This document shows positions 1-5,036 of a DNA stretch of 5,036 nucleotides, piece after piece. Source of the DNA: Draconibacterium sp. Lineage in GTDB: Bacteria > Bacteroidota > Bacteroidia > Bacteroidales > Prolixibacteraceae. The notes under the pieces were generated by a model. The model made no database searches. It was not told the origin of the DNA and saw only the letters and a list, made by a program, of their open reading frames with translations. The DNA lies in the NCBI GenBank assembly GCA_030595485.1, contig JAUVDE010000280.1, positions 1 through 5,036 of the forward strand, in the 5' to 3' direction. Each line of letters begins with the position of its first letter. The stretch's first letter is position 1. The position numbers and the translations under genes were made by a program.

Positions 1-132
1 AACCTAAACTTATGAACTAAAACTTATGCCTCAAAGATATGCTGAAAAACAGAAACAGCCTTCACTTTTCTGCAAAAACGTGTGTTTTATAGCATGTTTT
101 AACTCAATGTTAAGCCGAAATAAAAAGGCAAT
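1..132. other. Intergenic stretch beyond the floA terminator
   Basis: No gene is supportable here. The one open frame, which starts at 26 on the plus strand, runs through the terminator hairpin and into antisense floA, and its translation resembles no protein family I know. Three small patterns are visible: a 9-base direct repeat AAACTTATG (6-14 and 20-28, period 14); a short inverted repeat TTAAC/GTTAA (99-103 and 109-113); and, on the minus strand, TATCTTTG (complement of 32-39), which fits the Bacteroidota -7 element TAnnTTTG. That element could serve a minus-strand gene lying left of the window. No TTTG -33 element sits at the right distance, so the promoter reading is weak. Confidence 0.5.
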
Positions 133-165
133 AAAAAAGCCCTCCATCAAAGATGGAAGGCTTTT
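133..165 (-). terminator. Rho-independent terminator of the TPR/SPOR-clpS-nfeD-floA operon
   Basis: The arms AAAAGCC-TCCATC (135-148) and GATGGA-GGCTTTT (152-165) pair around an AAA loop with a single C/A mismatch (142 against 158). Read on the minus strand, the hairpin starts about 20 bases after the floA stop codon and runs into a T-tract (complement of 133-138), the classic intrinsic terminator layout. On the plus strand the hairpin is followed only by TTTT and then mixed sequence, so it could also stop a convergent transcript, but less efficiently. Confidence 0.9.
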
Positions 166-185
166 AATCGATTATAAAATATTAT

Positions 186-1166
186 TTATTCTTGTGGCTT
201 GGCGTCTTCCCCTGAGATGGAGTCGCGCATGGAAGTATCAGCCATAATGTTTTTGTATTTCATGTAATCCATAATTCCCAGATTACCACTTCTAAACGAT
301 TCCGAAATGGCCAAAGGAACTTGAGCCTCAGCTTCAATTACTTTTGCTTTCATCTCCTGGGCGATTGCTTTATTTTCTTGCTCCAAAGCAATTGCCATTG
401 CACGGCGCTCTTCTGCTTTTGCTTGTGCAATGTTTTTGTCAGCTTCAGCCTGGTCCATTTGTAGAACAGCACCAATGTTTTTACCGATATCAATATCTGC
501 AATATCAATCGATAGTATTTCAAAAGCTGTACCCGCGTCTAATCCTTTTTCAAGAACAACCCGCGATATAAAATCAGGATTTTCTAACACTGCTTTGTGT
601 GAGTGCGAAGAACCAATTGAGGAAACAATACCTTCGCCAACACGGGCAAGTACGGTCTCTTCACCAGCACCACCAACCAATTGTTTAATGTTGGCACGAA
701 CAGTTACCCTTGCTTTTGCAATGAGCTGAATACCATCTTTAGAAACTGCAGTTACAGGTGGTGTATTAATTACTTTAGGATTTACCGACATTTGTACGGC
801 TTCAAAAACATCACGACCCGCTAAATCAATAGCGGTAGCCATATTAAAAGTGAGTTCGATATTGGCTTTTGATGCTGAAACCAATGCATGCACAACTCTT
901 GCAACATGTCCGCCTGCCAAATAGTGAGCTTCCAAAGCATCACGATTTAAAGGTACATCGGCTTTTGTCCCTTCAATTAATGCGGTAACAATAACTCCCG
1001 GAGGTACTTTTCTAAAGCGCATTAATACTAGCTGTAATAGCGAAATCCGAACTCCTGAAACTAAGGCTGAAAACCATAGTCCGATTGGGACAAAATAAAG
1101 TATTATGAAGAATAATACGATTACACCTACCATTAATCCCCAAACTCCTACTGTATCAATAATCAT
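186..1166 (-). CDS. floA: Flotillin-like membrane scaffold protein FloA
   Basis: This 326-residue protein belongs to the FloA (YqfA/UPF0365) branch of SPFH proteins; B. subtilis FloA is about 331 residues, so it is full length. Residues 8-30 are a hydrophobic membrane segment ending in FVPIGLW, a family signature, followed by a second hydrophobic stretch near 40-60. The SPFH core includes AIDLAGRDVFEAVQMSVNPK (112-131), RVTVRANIKQLVGGAGEET (153-171) and KGLDAGTAFEILSIDIADID (207-226). An Ala/Glu-rich coiled coil follows at about 236-285 (QAEADKNIAQAKAEERRAMA), then the conserved tail SGNLGIMDYMKYKNIMADT (293-311) and a short polar end. In known bacteria FloA forms oligomers in functional membrane microdomains and tethers or stabilises other membrane proteins. 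It lies 4 bases after nfeD, its usual partner. The ATG at 1166 gives the normal membrane anchor directly after the nfeD stop; a Met at residue 12 would cut into that anchor. No Shine-Dalgarno is visible, so coupling to nfeD is likely. Confidence 0.97.
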   Translation of the reverse strand: MIIDTVGVWGLMVGVIVLFFIILYFVPIGLWFSALVSGVRISLLQLVLMRFRKVPPGVIVTALIEGTKADVPLNRDALEAHYLAGGHVARVVHALVSASKANIELTFNMATAIDLAGRDVFEAVQMSVNPKVINTPPVTAVSKDGIQLIAKARVTVRANIKQLVGGAGEETVLARVGEGIVSSIGSSHSHKAVLENPDFISRVVLEKGLDAGTAFEILSIDIADIDIGKNIGAVLQMDQAEADKNIAQAKAEERRAMAIALEQENKAIAQEMKAKVIEAEAQVPLAISESFRSGNLGIMDYMKYKNIMADTSMRDSISGEDAKPQE

Positions 1167-1170
1167 TTTA

Positions 1171-1641
1171 TTATTTTTTTAAAGGTTCTACAATTATTTT
1201 ATTGGATTCAATTTTTAGTACTCTAATTTCTGTTTTGTGGTCGATAAGTGCACCTGTTGATTGCGCTTCAACAACCTCTCCATTTACCCTTACTTTGCCC
1301 ATTGGAGCTAAGCGGCCAATTGTTTTACCACTATCACCTATTGCAATTTTATCGTGGCGAAGCAAATTAATTTTGCCATCGATATTTTTATTTAGAATCA
1401 TTTTTTTGCCGGCACGTGTTTTAAAAAAATAATAAACCATTGCCGGTGCTATAAGCAAAACAATACCTAGTGTTATAAAGCCCGAAACCGTTCCGTGTTC
1501 CGAAAAGGCAATCCATACGCTACCGCCTAAAAGAAGAAACCCACCAATTCCGGCAATGGTAACACCCGGAATTACAGCAAATTCGATAAGTAATAAAACT
1601 AATCCTAGTAAAATAAGTAGTATGATTGCAAGTATGCTCAT
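1171..1641 (-). CDS. Short NfeD-family membrane protein, FloA partner
   Basis: This 156-residue protein has three hydrophobic membrane segments (about 3-25, 28-47 and 52-73), then a basic stretch FFKTRAGKK (72-80), then a small beta-rich domain at about 105-154. That last domain contains GKTIGRLAPMGKVRVNGEVV (105-124) and ends KIIVEPLKK, matching the C-terminal OB-fold of NfeD proteins. The N-terminal ClpP-like serine protease domain of long NfeD proteins is absent, so this is the short form normally encoded next to flotillin/SPFH genes. Its presumed role is in the inner membrane, with the soluble OB-fold assisting assembly or function of FloA; the biochemical activity of short NfeD proteins is poorly defined. 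It begins 3 bases after clpS and ends 4 bases before floA, with no clear ribosome-binding site. The ATG at 1641 leaves a complete first membrane segment. Confidence 0.93.
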   Translation of the reverse strand: MSILAIILLILLGLVLLLIEFAVIPGVTIAGIGGFLLLGGSVWIAFSEHGTVSGFITLGIVLLIAPAMVYYFFKTRAGKKMILNKNIDGKINLLRHDKIAIGDSGKTIGRLAPMGKVRVNGEVVEAQSTGALIDHKTEIRVLKIESNKIIVEPLKK

Positions 1642-1644
1642 GTG

Positions 1645-1923
1645 TTAGTCTATTGTTGCGTTTAGTTTTCTTTCAATTAAAGCGTCTTTTAAGGGTTTTA
1701 AGGCTTGGTATCCTCCTTTTTTTACATCGCATTTGCCTTTGTAGTGTACCAAATAAGTGCATTGTGTAGCTTGTTCAAAGCCATGTTCGCAAATGTCAAT
1801 AAGTGCATCTATCACATAATCAAAGGAGTGCACGTCATCGTTATGTAATGTCAGGAAATTCTCTTCAACTACTTCTTCACTAAATTCGCCTGTTGGAATA
1901 TTTTTTGTCTCTTTCTGCGTCAT
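1645..1923 (-). CDS. clpS: ATP-dependent Clp protease adaptor ClpS
   Basis: This 92-residue cytoplasmic adaptor should deliver substrates carrying destabilising N-terminal residues to a Clp ATPase (ClpA or ClpC type) for degradation. After a flexible acidic N-terminus (1-22), the ClpS core starts at NFLTLHNDDVHSFDYVIDAL (22-41). The NDD triad (28-30) matches E. coli N34-D35-D36, and H60 in LVHYKGK (58-64) matches H66; these form the pocket for the substrate alpha-amino group. The E. coli gate residue M40 is replaced by F34. The C-terminal part (DVKKGGYQALKPLKDAL and following) is shorter than in E. coli but closely resembles flavobacterial ClpS. Three cysteines (45, 55, 65) are present. The start codon overlaps the upstream stop by one base (TAATG), and AAGG six bases before the ATG is a plausible ribosome-binding site, one of few here. 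No clpA or clpC gene is in the window; its neighbours are envelope genes. Confidence 0.93.
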   Translation of the reverse strand: MTQKETKNIPTGEFSEEVVEENFLTLHNDDVHSFDYVIDALIDICEHGFEQATQCTYLVHYKGKCDVKKGGYQALKPLKDALIERKLNATID

Positions 1924-3335
1924 TATTTGCCTTCAATTTCTTTTGCTTTTTTCAAAGTTATTCTTTTTCCGTTAAAATACGGTACAACAAATGCATCTTC
2001 TATGCCTTCTTGCCTCACTTGGTTCTGCATCTTCAAAGCATCTTCGTAATTTGTAAGCTTACCGGTTGTGTACACAACTATGCCTTTTTCATCTGTATAG
2101 TTCTCAATTTTACGGAGATAGGATAATTTCTTGAACAAGTTCTCTACATAGCTTGGCAAACCACGACTGTAGGCTCCCAGTTGAATTTTATAAATTAATT
2201 CATCATCGCTGCTTTCATTCATTTGCACGCTAGCTTCCGGAGCCGCCAACAATACGTTTGTGTTGATATAGGTCGTAGTGTCTGTGTCGAGTTCAATCAT
2301 CTCAATTTCTTCATTGGCTTGCTGCTCCTCTTCCAGTTTTTTAATGAAGGTGCTTTTTTTATCGGTGGAAGCATTTTGCCAATATTCAATTTCAGCTTGT
2401 TTGGCAAGTATAAAACTTTTATTGGTTTCGCTCTGAAGATTATAATTGTCAGTTTCTGCAGCCAGAATTATTTTTCCAATTTCTTGTTTCTCAGCATACG
2501 AATTTGTTGAACCATATTTTGAACGCAGCGCATCAATTTCTTTCACTTGTTCGTCCAATCTCTTTTGTTTGGTTTTTCCTTCGGTATACTTTTTTAAACC
2601 TTTTTTTGTTCTGAAGTTTGTGGAGTAGAGGTAAGTTAATTCGCCATCAACTTCAAAATTTATAGGTTCTGTTTTCGGTTTTGTTGCTAGAATCACCATC
2701 GGTGTTGCTCCAATGGGAGCGGAGGCAGTATTTGTCGAATCAGCCTCTTCTGTTTCAATTGAATCGATAATTGTTTCCGGAAGGGTCGAGTCTGCGGTAG
2801 TTACTGGATTGTATTCTTCAATTTTATTTTCTCGCGGAATGGCTGCAGGCAAAACATCGACTGTTGCGTTTTGGTTTTCAATCACAAAAGGGTTTACTTT
2901 CTCGTAACACTGTTGAATTTTCGCCGATAGTTGAACTTGCTTTTGTTGCTCAGTGTCCGATTTGCTTTTAAAACGTGTGTAATGTTTTAATGCATCGTCC
3001 CAACGGTTTTTTGCGTGATACTGAACACCCAAGTAATAATCGGTTTTTAGTGGCGATTCGCCTGTGCTTCCATTCAGTAAATAAATTATTTCGTTTGTTC
3101 CGTAATTCCCATTTTCTGTTCGGCAGGCGCCATAATAATAGTTAACCATCAAATGGTCGGGCTTCTCATCTAAAAGCTTTTTCAAAACTTGTTCGGCTTC
3201 GGTGTAATTGTCTTCATCGAAAAATTGAATAGCTTTCACCAAAGCATTTTCCTGATTGCCTGCATAACTGAAAATAGTTGCAAACAAAAGGAGTAGGAAT
3301 ATTGTTAAACGTGCATTGGTTTTTTTCAAATCCAT
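1923..3335 (-). CDS. Secreted TPR and SPOR domain protein, probably septal/peptidoglycan-associated
   Basis: This 470-residue protein starts with a basic n-region and a hydrophobic core (TIFLLLLFATIFSYA, 11-25), a typical signal peptide with likely cleavage near SYA|GNQ; no lipobox cysteine follows. Residues about 29-62 and 98-128 look like tetratricopeptide repeats (for example the helix pairs around AIQFFDEDNYTEAEQVLKKL and YYLGVQYHAKNRWDDALKHY). Residues about 155-225 are a Thr/Ser/Glu/Pro-rich linker, probably disordered. Residues about 228-350 are a charged, largely helical region, possibly coiled coil, that I cannot assign. Residues about 380-455 form a SPOR-like domain, opening with LIYKIQLGAYSRGLPSYVEN (380-399) and containing VVYTTGKLTNYEDALKMQNQ (420-439). 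SPOR domains bind glycan strands stripped of peptide stems at division sites, so a periplasmic or outer-membrane-side role in envelope or division is inferred, not shown. It is the first gene of the operon. The ATG at 3335 places the signal peptide correctly; a nearby upstream ATG is out of frame. Confidence 0.85.
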   Translation of the reverse strand: MDLKKTNARLTIFLLLLFATIFSYAGNQENALVKAIQFFDEDNYTEAEQVLKKLLDEKPDHLMVNYYYGACRTENGNYGTNEIIYLLNGSTGESPLKTDYYLGVQYHAKNRWDDALKHYTRFKSKSDTEQQKQVQLSAKIQQCYEKVNPFVIENQNATVDVLPAAIPRENKIEEYNPVTTADSTLPETIIDSIETEEADSTNTASAPIGATPMVILATKPKTEPINFEVDGELTYLYSTNFRTKKGLKKYTEGKTKQKRLDEQVKEIDALRSKYGSTNSYAEKQEIGKIILAAETDNYNLQSETNKSFILAKQAEIEYWQNASTDKKSTFIKKLEEEQQANEEIEMIELDTDTTTYINTNVLLAAPEASVQMNESSDDELIYKIQLGAYSRGLPSYVENLFKKLSYLRKIENYTDEKGIVVYTTGKLTNYEDALKMQNQVRQEGIEDAFVVPYFNGKRITLKKAKEIEGK

Positions 3336-3491
3336 AAAACAAGTGCGTTCATTATTGATTATGTAAATCTACTAAAAAATGTATTTGCTAAAGTATTTTA
3401 TTATTGTTTGAATTAGCACCAATTAGTGATTTGTAAACCTGAGATATATCATTTAATAATTTATATTTGTAAAACTGATTAGAGAAATAAC
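3336..3491. other. Divergent promoter region between the two operons
   Basis: These 156 very AT-rich bases separate the start codons of the TPR/SPOR gene (minus) and bcp (plus), so both operon promoters should lie here. The bcp side has a perfect TAnnTTTG element (entered separately). On the minus side the best match is TAGATTTA (complement of 3364-3371), one base off consensus, with a TTTA (complement of 3389-3392) 17 bases upstream; this is weak. AATTAG occurs twice exactly 10 bases apart (3411-3416 and 3421-3426), a spacing of one helical turn. No credible LexA-type (SOS) box, riboswitch or small RNA is visible by eye. Confidence 0.7.
3462..3469 (+). promoter_or_regulatory. Candidate Bacteroidota -7 promoter element for bcp-recA
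   Basis: TATATTTG matches the TAnnTTTG -7 consensus recognised by the primary sigma factor of Bacteroidota. It ends 22 bases before the bcp ATG, which implies a short leader of roughly 15 bases. The usual TTTG -33 element about 20 bases upstream is not present; the nearest TTTG (3430-3433) is 28 bases away, which is too far. Six fixed, mostly T/A positions occur by chance fairly often in such AT-rich DNA, so location is the main support. Confidence 0.45.
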
Positions 3492-3956
3492 ATGACAAAG
3501 TTAAAAGTAGGAGATAAAGCACCTGATTTTGAGGGTGTAAATCAGAGTGGAGAGAAGATTGCGTTAAAAGATTTTGTAGGAAAAAAGTTGATATTATATT
3601 TTTACCCAAAAGATAATACGCCCGGATGCACAGCCGAATCGTGTAACTTAAACGATAATTACGACTCATGGCTCGAAAAAGGTTTCGATGTTGTGGGTGT
3701 GAGCCCCGATAGCGAAAAATCGCATCTGAAATTTATCGATAAATTCGGGTTCAAGTACAATTTAATAGCCGATACCGAAAAGGAAATGCTGCAGGCCTAC
3801 GATGTATGGGGTGAAAAAAGCATGTACGGAAGAAAATACTTGGGGGTTTTCCGAACCACATTTGTAATTGACGGAGATGGCGTTATTGAGGAGGTTTTTG
3901 AAAAGGTTAAAACCAAAGACCACACAAATCAGATTATTGAAGCACTAAAAATATAA
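3492..3956 (+). CDS. bcp: Thioredoxin-dependent thiol peroxidase (Bcp/PrxQ-type peroxiredoxin)
   Basis: This 154-residue protein is a full-length peroxiredoxin that reduces hydrogen peroxide and organic hydroperoxides in the cytoplasm, with electrons from thioredoxin. The thioredoxin-like fold begins with LKVGDKAPDF (4-13). The active-site segment YFYPKDNTPGCTAESC (36-51) holds the peroxidatic Cys46 with its conserved Pro44 and Thr43, and Cys51, five residues later, is the resolving cysteine as in E. coli Bcp; the protein has no other cysteines. The conserved active-site Arg is R121 in FRTTFVID (120-127). YGRKYLGVFR (112-121) is also characteristic. The C-terminus is complete. The ATG at 3492 is preceded by AGAG, at best a weak ribosome-binding site. 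recA follows after 12 bases, so the two are very likely co-transcribed, linking peroxide removal with DNA repair. From memory, a bcp-recA arrangement has also been reported in Bacteroides. Confidence 0.96.
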   Translation: MTKLKVGDKAPDFEGVNQSGEKIALKDFVGKKLILYFYPKDNTPGCTAESCNLNDNYDSWLEKGFDVVGVSPDSEKSHLKFIDKFGFKYNLIADTEKEMLQAYDVWGEKSMYGRKYLGVFRTTFVIDGDGVIEEVFEKVKTKDHTNQIIEALKI

Positions 3957-3968
3957 GCTAAGCAAAAC

Positions 3969-4991
3969 ATGACCAAAGAAGAAAAAAGTCAGATTAATAA
4001 GGAAAAGCTGAAAGCACTTCAGCTTACCATGGATAAAATTGAGAAAAGCTACGGAAAAGGCGCAATTATGCGAATGGGCGATCAGCCAATTAATGACATC
4101 GCCACTATTTCGTCGGGTTCCATTGCATTGGATCTTGCACTTGGTGTTGGCGGTTTCCCAAAAGGAAGGGTCATTGAAATTTATGGTCCTGAATCGTCGG
4201 GTAAAACAACACTTGCTATTCATGCTATTGCTGAAGCACAAAAAGCCGGTGGTGTTGCTGCATTTATCGATGCCGAACATGCCTTCGACCCATATTACGC
4301 AAAAAAATTAGGTGTTGATATTGACGAACTTCTGATTTCTCAACCCGATAGTGGTGAGCAGGCTTTGGAAATTACCGATAACCTTATTCGCTCGGGAGCT
4401 TTAGATATTGTTGTAATCGACTCGGTTGCAGCACTTACGCCAAAAGCTGAATTAGAGGGCGAAATGGGTGATTCTAGAATGGGGCTTCATGCTCGTTTAA
4501 TGTCGCAGGCATTACGAAAATTAACAGGTAATATTAGTAAGACAAAAACATGTTGTGTTTTTATTAACCAGTTGCGCGAGAAAATTGGGGTAATGTTTGG
4601 CAACCCTGAAACAACAACCGGAGGTAACGCACTAAAATTTTATGCTTCGGTTCGTTTAGATATTCGTCGTATCGGTCAGATTAAAGATGGTGATGAAATA
4701 AACGGTAACCATGTTCGTGTTAAAGTGGTGAAAAACAAAGTAGCTCCACCTTTCCGTAAAGCCGAATTTGATATTATGTATGGCGAAGGAATTTCTAAAT
4801 CGGGCGAAATTATCGATTTGGGTGTTCAGTATAATATTATTAAAAAGAGTGGCTCGTGGTTTAGTTATGGCGAAACCAGGTTAGGTCAAGGTCGCGAAAC
4901 GGTTCGTAATTTAATTCTAGATAATCCGGAATTGGCACAAGAGCTTGAAACCAAGATTATTGAAACAATTACGGGCACTACAACAGAATAA
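3969..4991 (+). CDS. recA: Recombinase RecA
   Basis: This 340-residue protein is a complete RecA, the ATP-dependent recombinase that coats single-stranded DNA and drives homology search and strand exchange. The N-terminal polymerisation helix includes KLKALQLTMDKIEKSYGKGA (13-32). The Walker A motif is GPESSGKT (73-80), the catalytic glutamate is E103 in DAEHAFD, and Walker B is DIVVIDSVAAL with D151. Loop L1 is EGEMGDSRMG (163-172). Loop L2 follows FINQLREKIG (198-207), with Q201 equivalent to E. coli Q194, and F224 equivalent to the allosteric F217. K255 and K257 match E. coli K248 and K250 at the subunit interface. Numbering is offset from E. coli by a constant +7 across these motifs. The C-terminal tail is shorter and less acidic than the 353-residue E. 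coli protein. No intein, frameshift or missing catalytic residue is seen. It starts 12 bases after bcp without a Shine-Dalgarno, so expression probably depends on the upstream bcp promoter. Confidence 0.99.
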   Translation: MTKEEKSQINKEKLKALQLTMDKIEKSYGKGAIMRMGDQPINDIATISSGSIALDLALGVGGFPKGRVIEIYGPESSGKTTLAIHAIAEAQKAGGVAAFIDAEHAFDPYYAKKLGVDIDELLISQPDSGEQALEITDNLIRSGALDIVVIDSVAALTPKAELEGEMGDSRMGLHARLMSQALRKLTGNISKTKTCCVFINQLREKIGVMFGNPETTTGGNALKFYASVRLDIRRIGQIKDGDEINGNHVRVKVVKNKVAPPFRKAEFDIMYGEGISKSGEIIDLGVQYNIIKKSGSWFSYGETRLGQGRETVRNLILDNPELAQELETKIIETITGTTTE

Positions 4992-5036
4992 AGAATTAAA
5001 TATAAACAGAATATACCGGGTGAATTATTTCTGTTG
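4992..5036. other. Short sequence after recA, no gene seen
   Basis: Forty-five bases follow the recA stop. A 7-base inverted repeat AACAGAA (5005-5011) and TTCTGTT (5029-5035) encloses a 17-base loop. It could be the start of a recA terminator, but the stem is AT-rich, the loop is long, and any T-tract would lie beyond the window edge, so it cannot be judged here. Confidence 0.3.

Noticed and set aside
99..113. TTAAC/GTTAA inverted repeat considered as an operator or second terminator
   Set aside because: Five-base AT-rich arms with no T-tract are within chance expectation, and a much stronger terminator lies directly upstream on the minus strand.
26..247. Plus-strand 73-residue open frame at the left edge
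   Set aside because: It crosses the terminator hairpin and ends antisense to floA; composition and translation resemble no protein family, and there is no ribosome-binding site or promoter.
430..729. Plus-strand 99-residue open frame opposite floA
   Set aside because: FloA on the other strand is conserved throughout this stretch; the Ser/Ala/Pro-rich translation is typical of an antisense shadow.
3443..3470. AT-rich stretch before bcp considered as a PerR/Fur-like operator
   Set aside because: It resembles TTATAAT-type boxes only through base composition; the halves are not a convincing inverted repeat when compared base by base.
3388..3669. Minus-strand 93-residue open frame across the divergent promoter region and the start of bcp
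   Set aside because: Most of it is antisense to the well-supported bcp reading frame, it would cover the promoter region, and the translation is low-complexity Leu/Tyr/Asn-rich as expected from AT-rich noncoding DNA.
3945..4280. Minus-strand 111-residue open frame opposite the 5' part of recA
   Set aside because: It is fully antisense to conserved recA codons, including those for Walker A, and has no family resemblance, so it is a shadow frame.
5005..5035. AACAGAA/TTCTGTT inverted repeat considered as the recA terminator
   Set aside because: The stem is short and AT-rich, the loop is 17 bases, and the window ends before any T-tract could be seen; it is noted but not called.

Overview
The window reads as an ordinary, gene-dense chromosomal segment of a Bacteroidota bacterium. 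The support is AT-rich DNA, a flavobacterium-like ClpS, a TPR/SPOR envelope protein of a type common in the phylum, mostly absent Shine-Dalgarno sequences, and a TAnnTTTG promoter element in front of one operon. A Marinilabiliales/Prolixibacteraceae-like or flavobacterial relative is plausible, but that finer placement is a guess. I see no mobile element, CRISPR array, rRNA/tRNA gene, pseudogene or sign of recent transfer.

The layout is two divergent operons separated by a 156-bp regulatory gap (3336-3491). On the minus strand, read from right to left, are: a secreted TPR-SPOR protein (3335-1923), the N-degron adaptor ClpS (1923-1645), a short NfeD membrane protein (1641-1171) and the flotillin-like scaffold FloA (1166-186). 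Junctions are a 1-base TAATG stop/start overlap, then gaps of 3 and 4 bases, so this is almost certainly one transcript with translational coupling. It ends in a clear hairpin-plus-T-tract terminator at 133-165. On the plus strand, bcp (a thiol peroxidase, 3492-3956) is followed after 12 bases by recA (3969-4991), which is complete. The first 130 or so bases and the last 45 bases hold no gene I can support.

Functionally, the left operon is mainly an envelope set. NfeD and FloA are a known partner pair that organises membrane microdomains, and the SPOR protein is probably exported and may bind septal peptidoglycan. ClpS, a cytoplasmic proteolysis adaptor, is the odd member and links the set to protein quality control. 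The right operon pairs peroxide detoxification with recombinational DNA repair, a coherent oxidative-damage response.

I did not find a convincing undescribed system. The points most worth a second look are ClpS embedded in an envelope operon, its Phe at the position where E. coli ClpS has the substrate-gating Met, and the uncharacterised central region of the TPR-SPOR protein.
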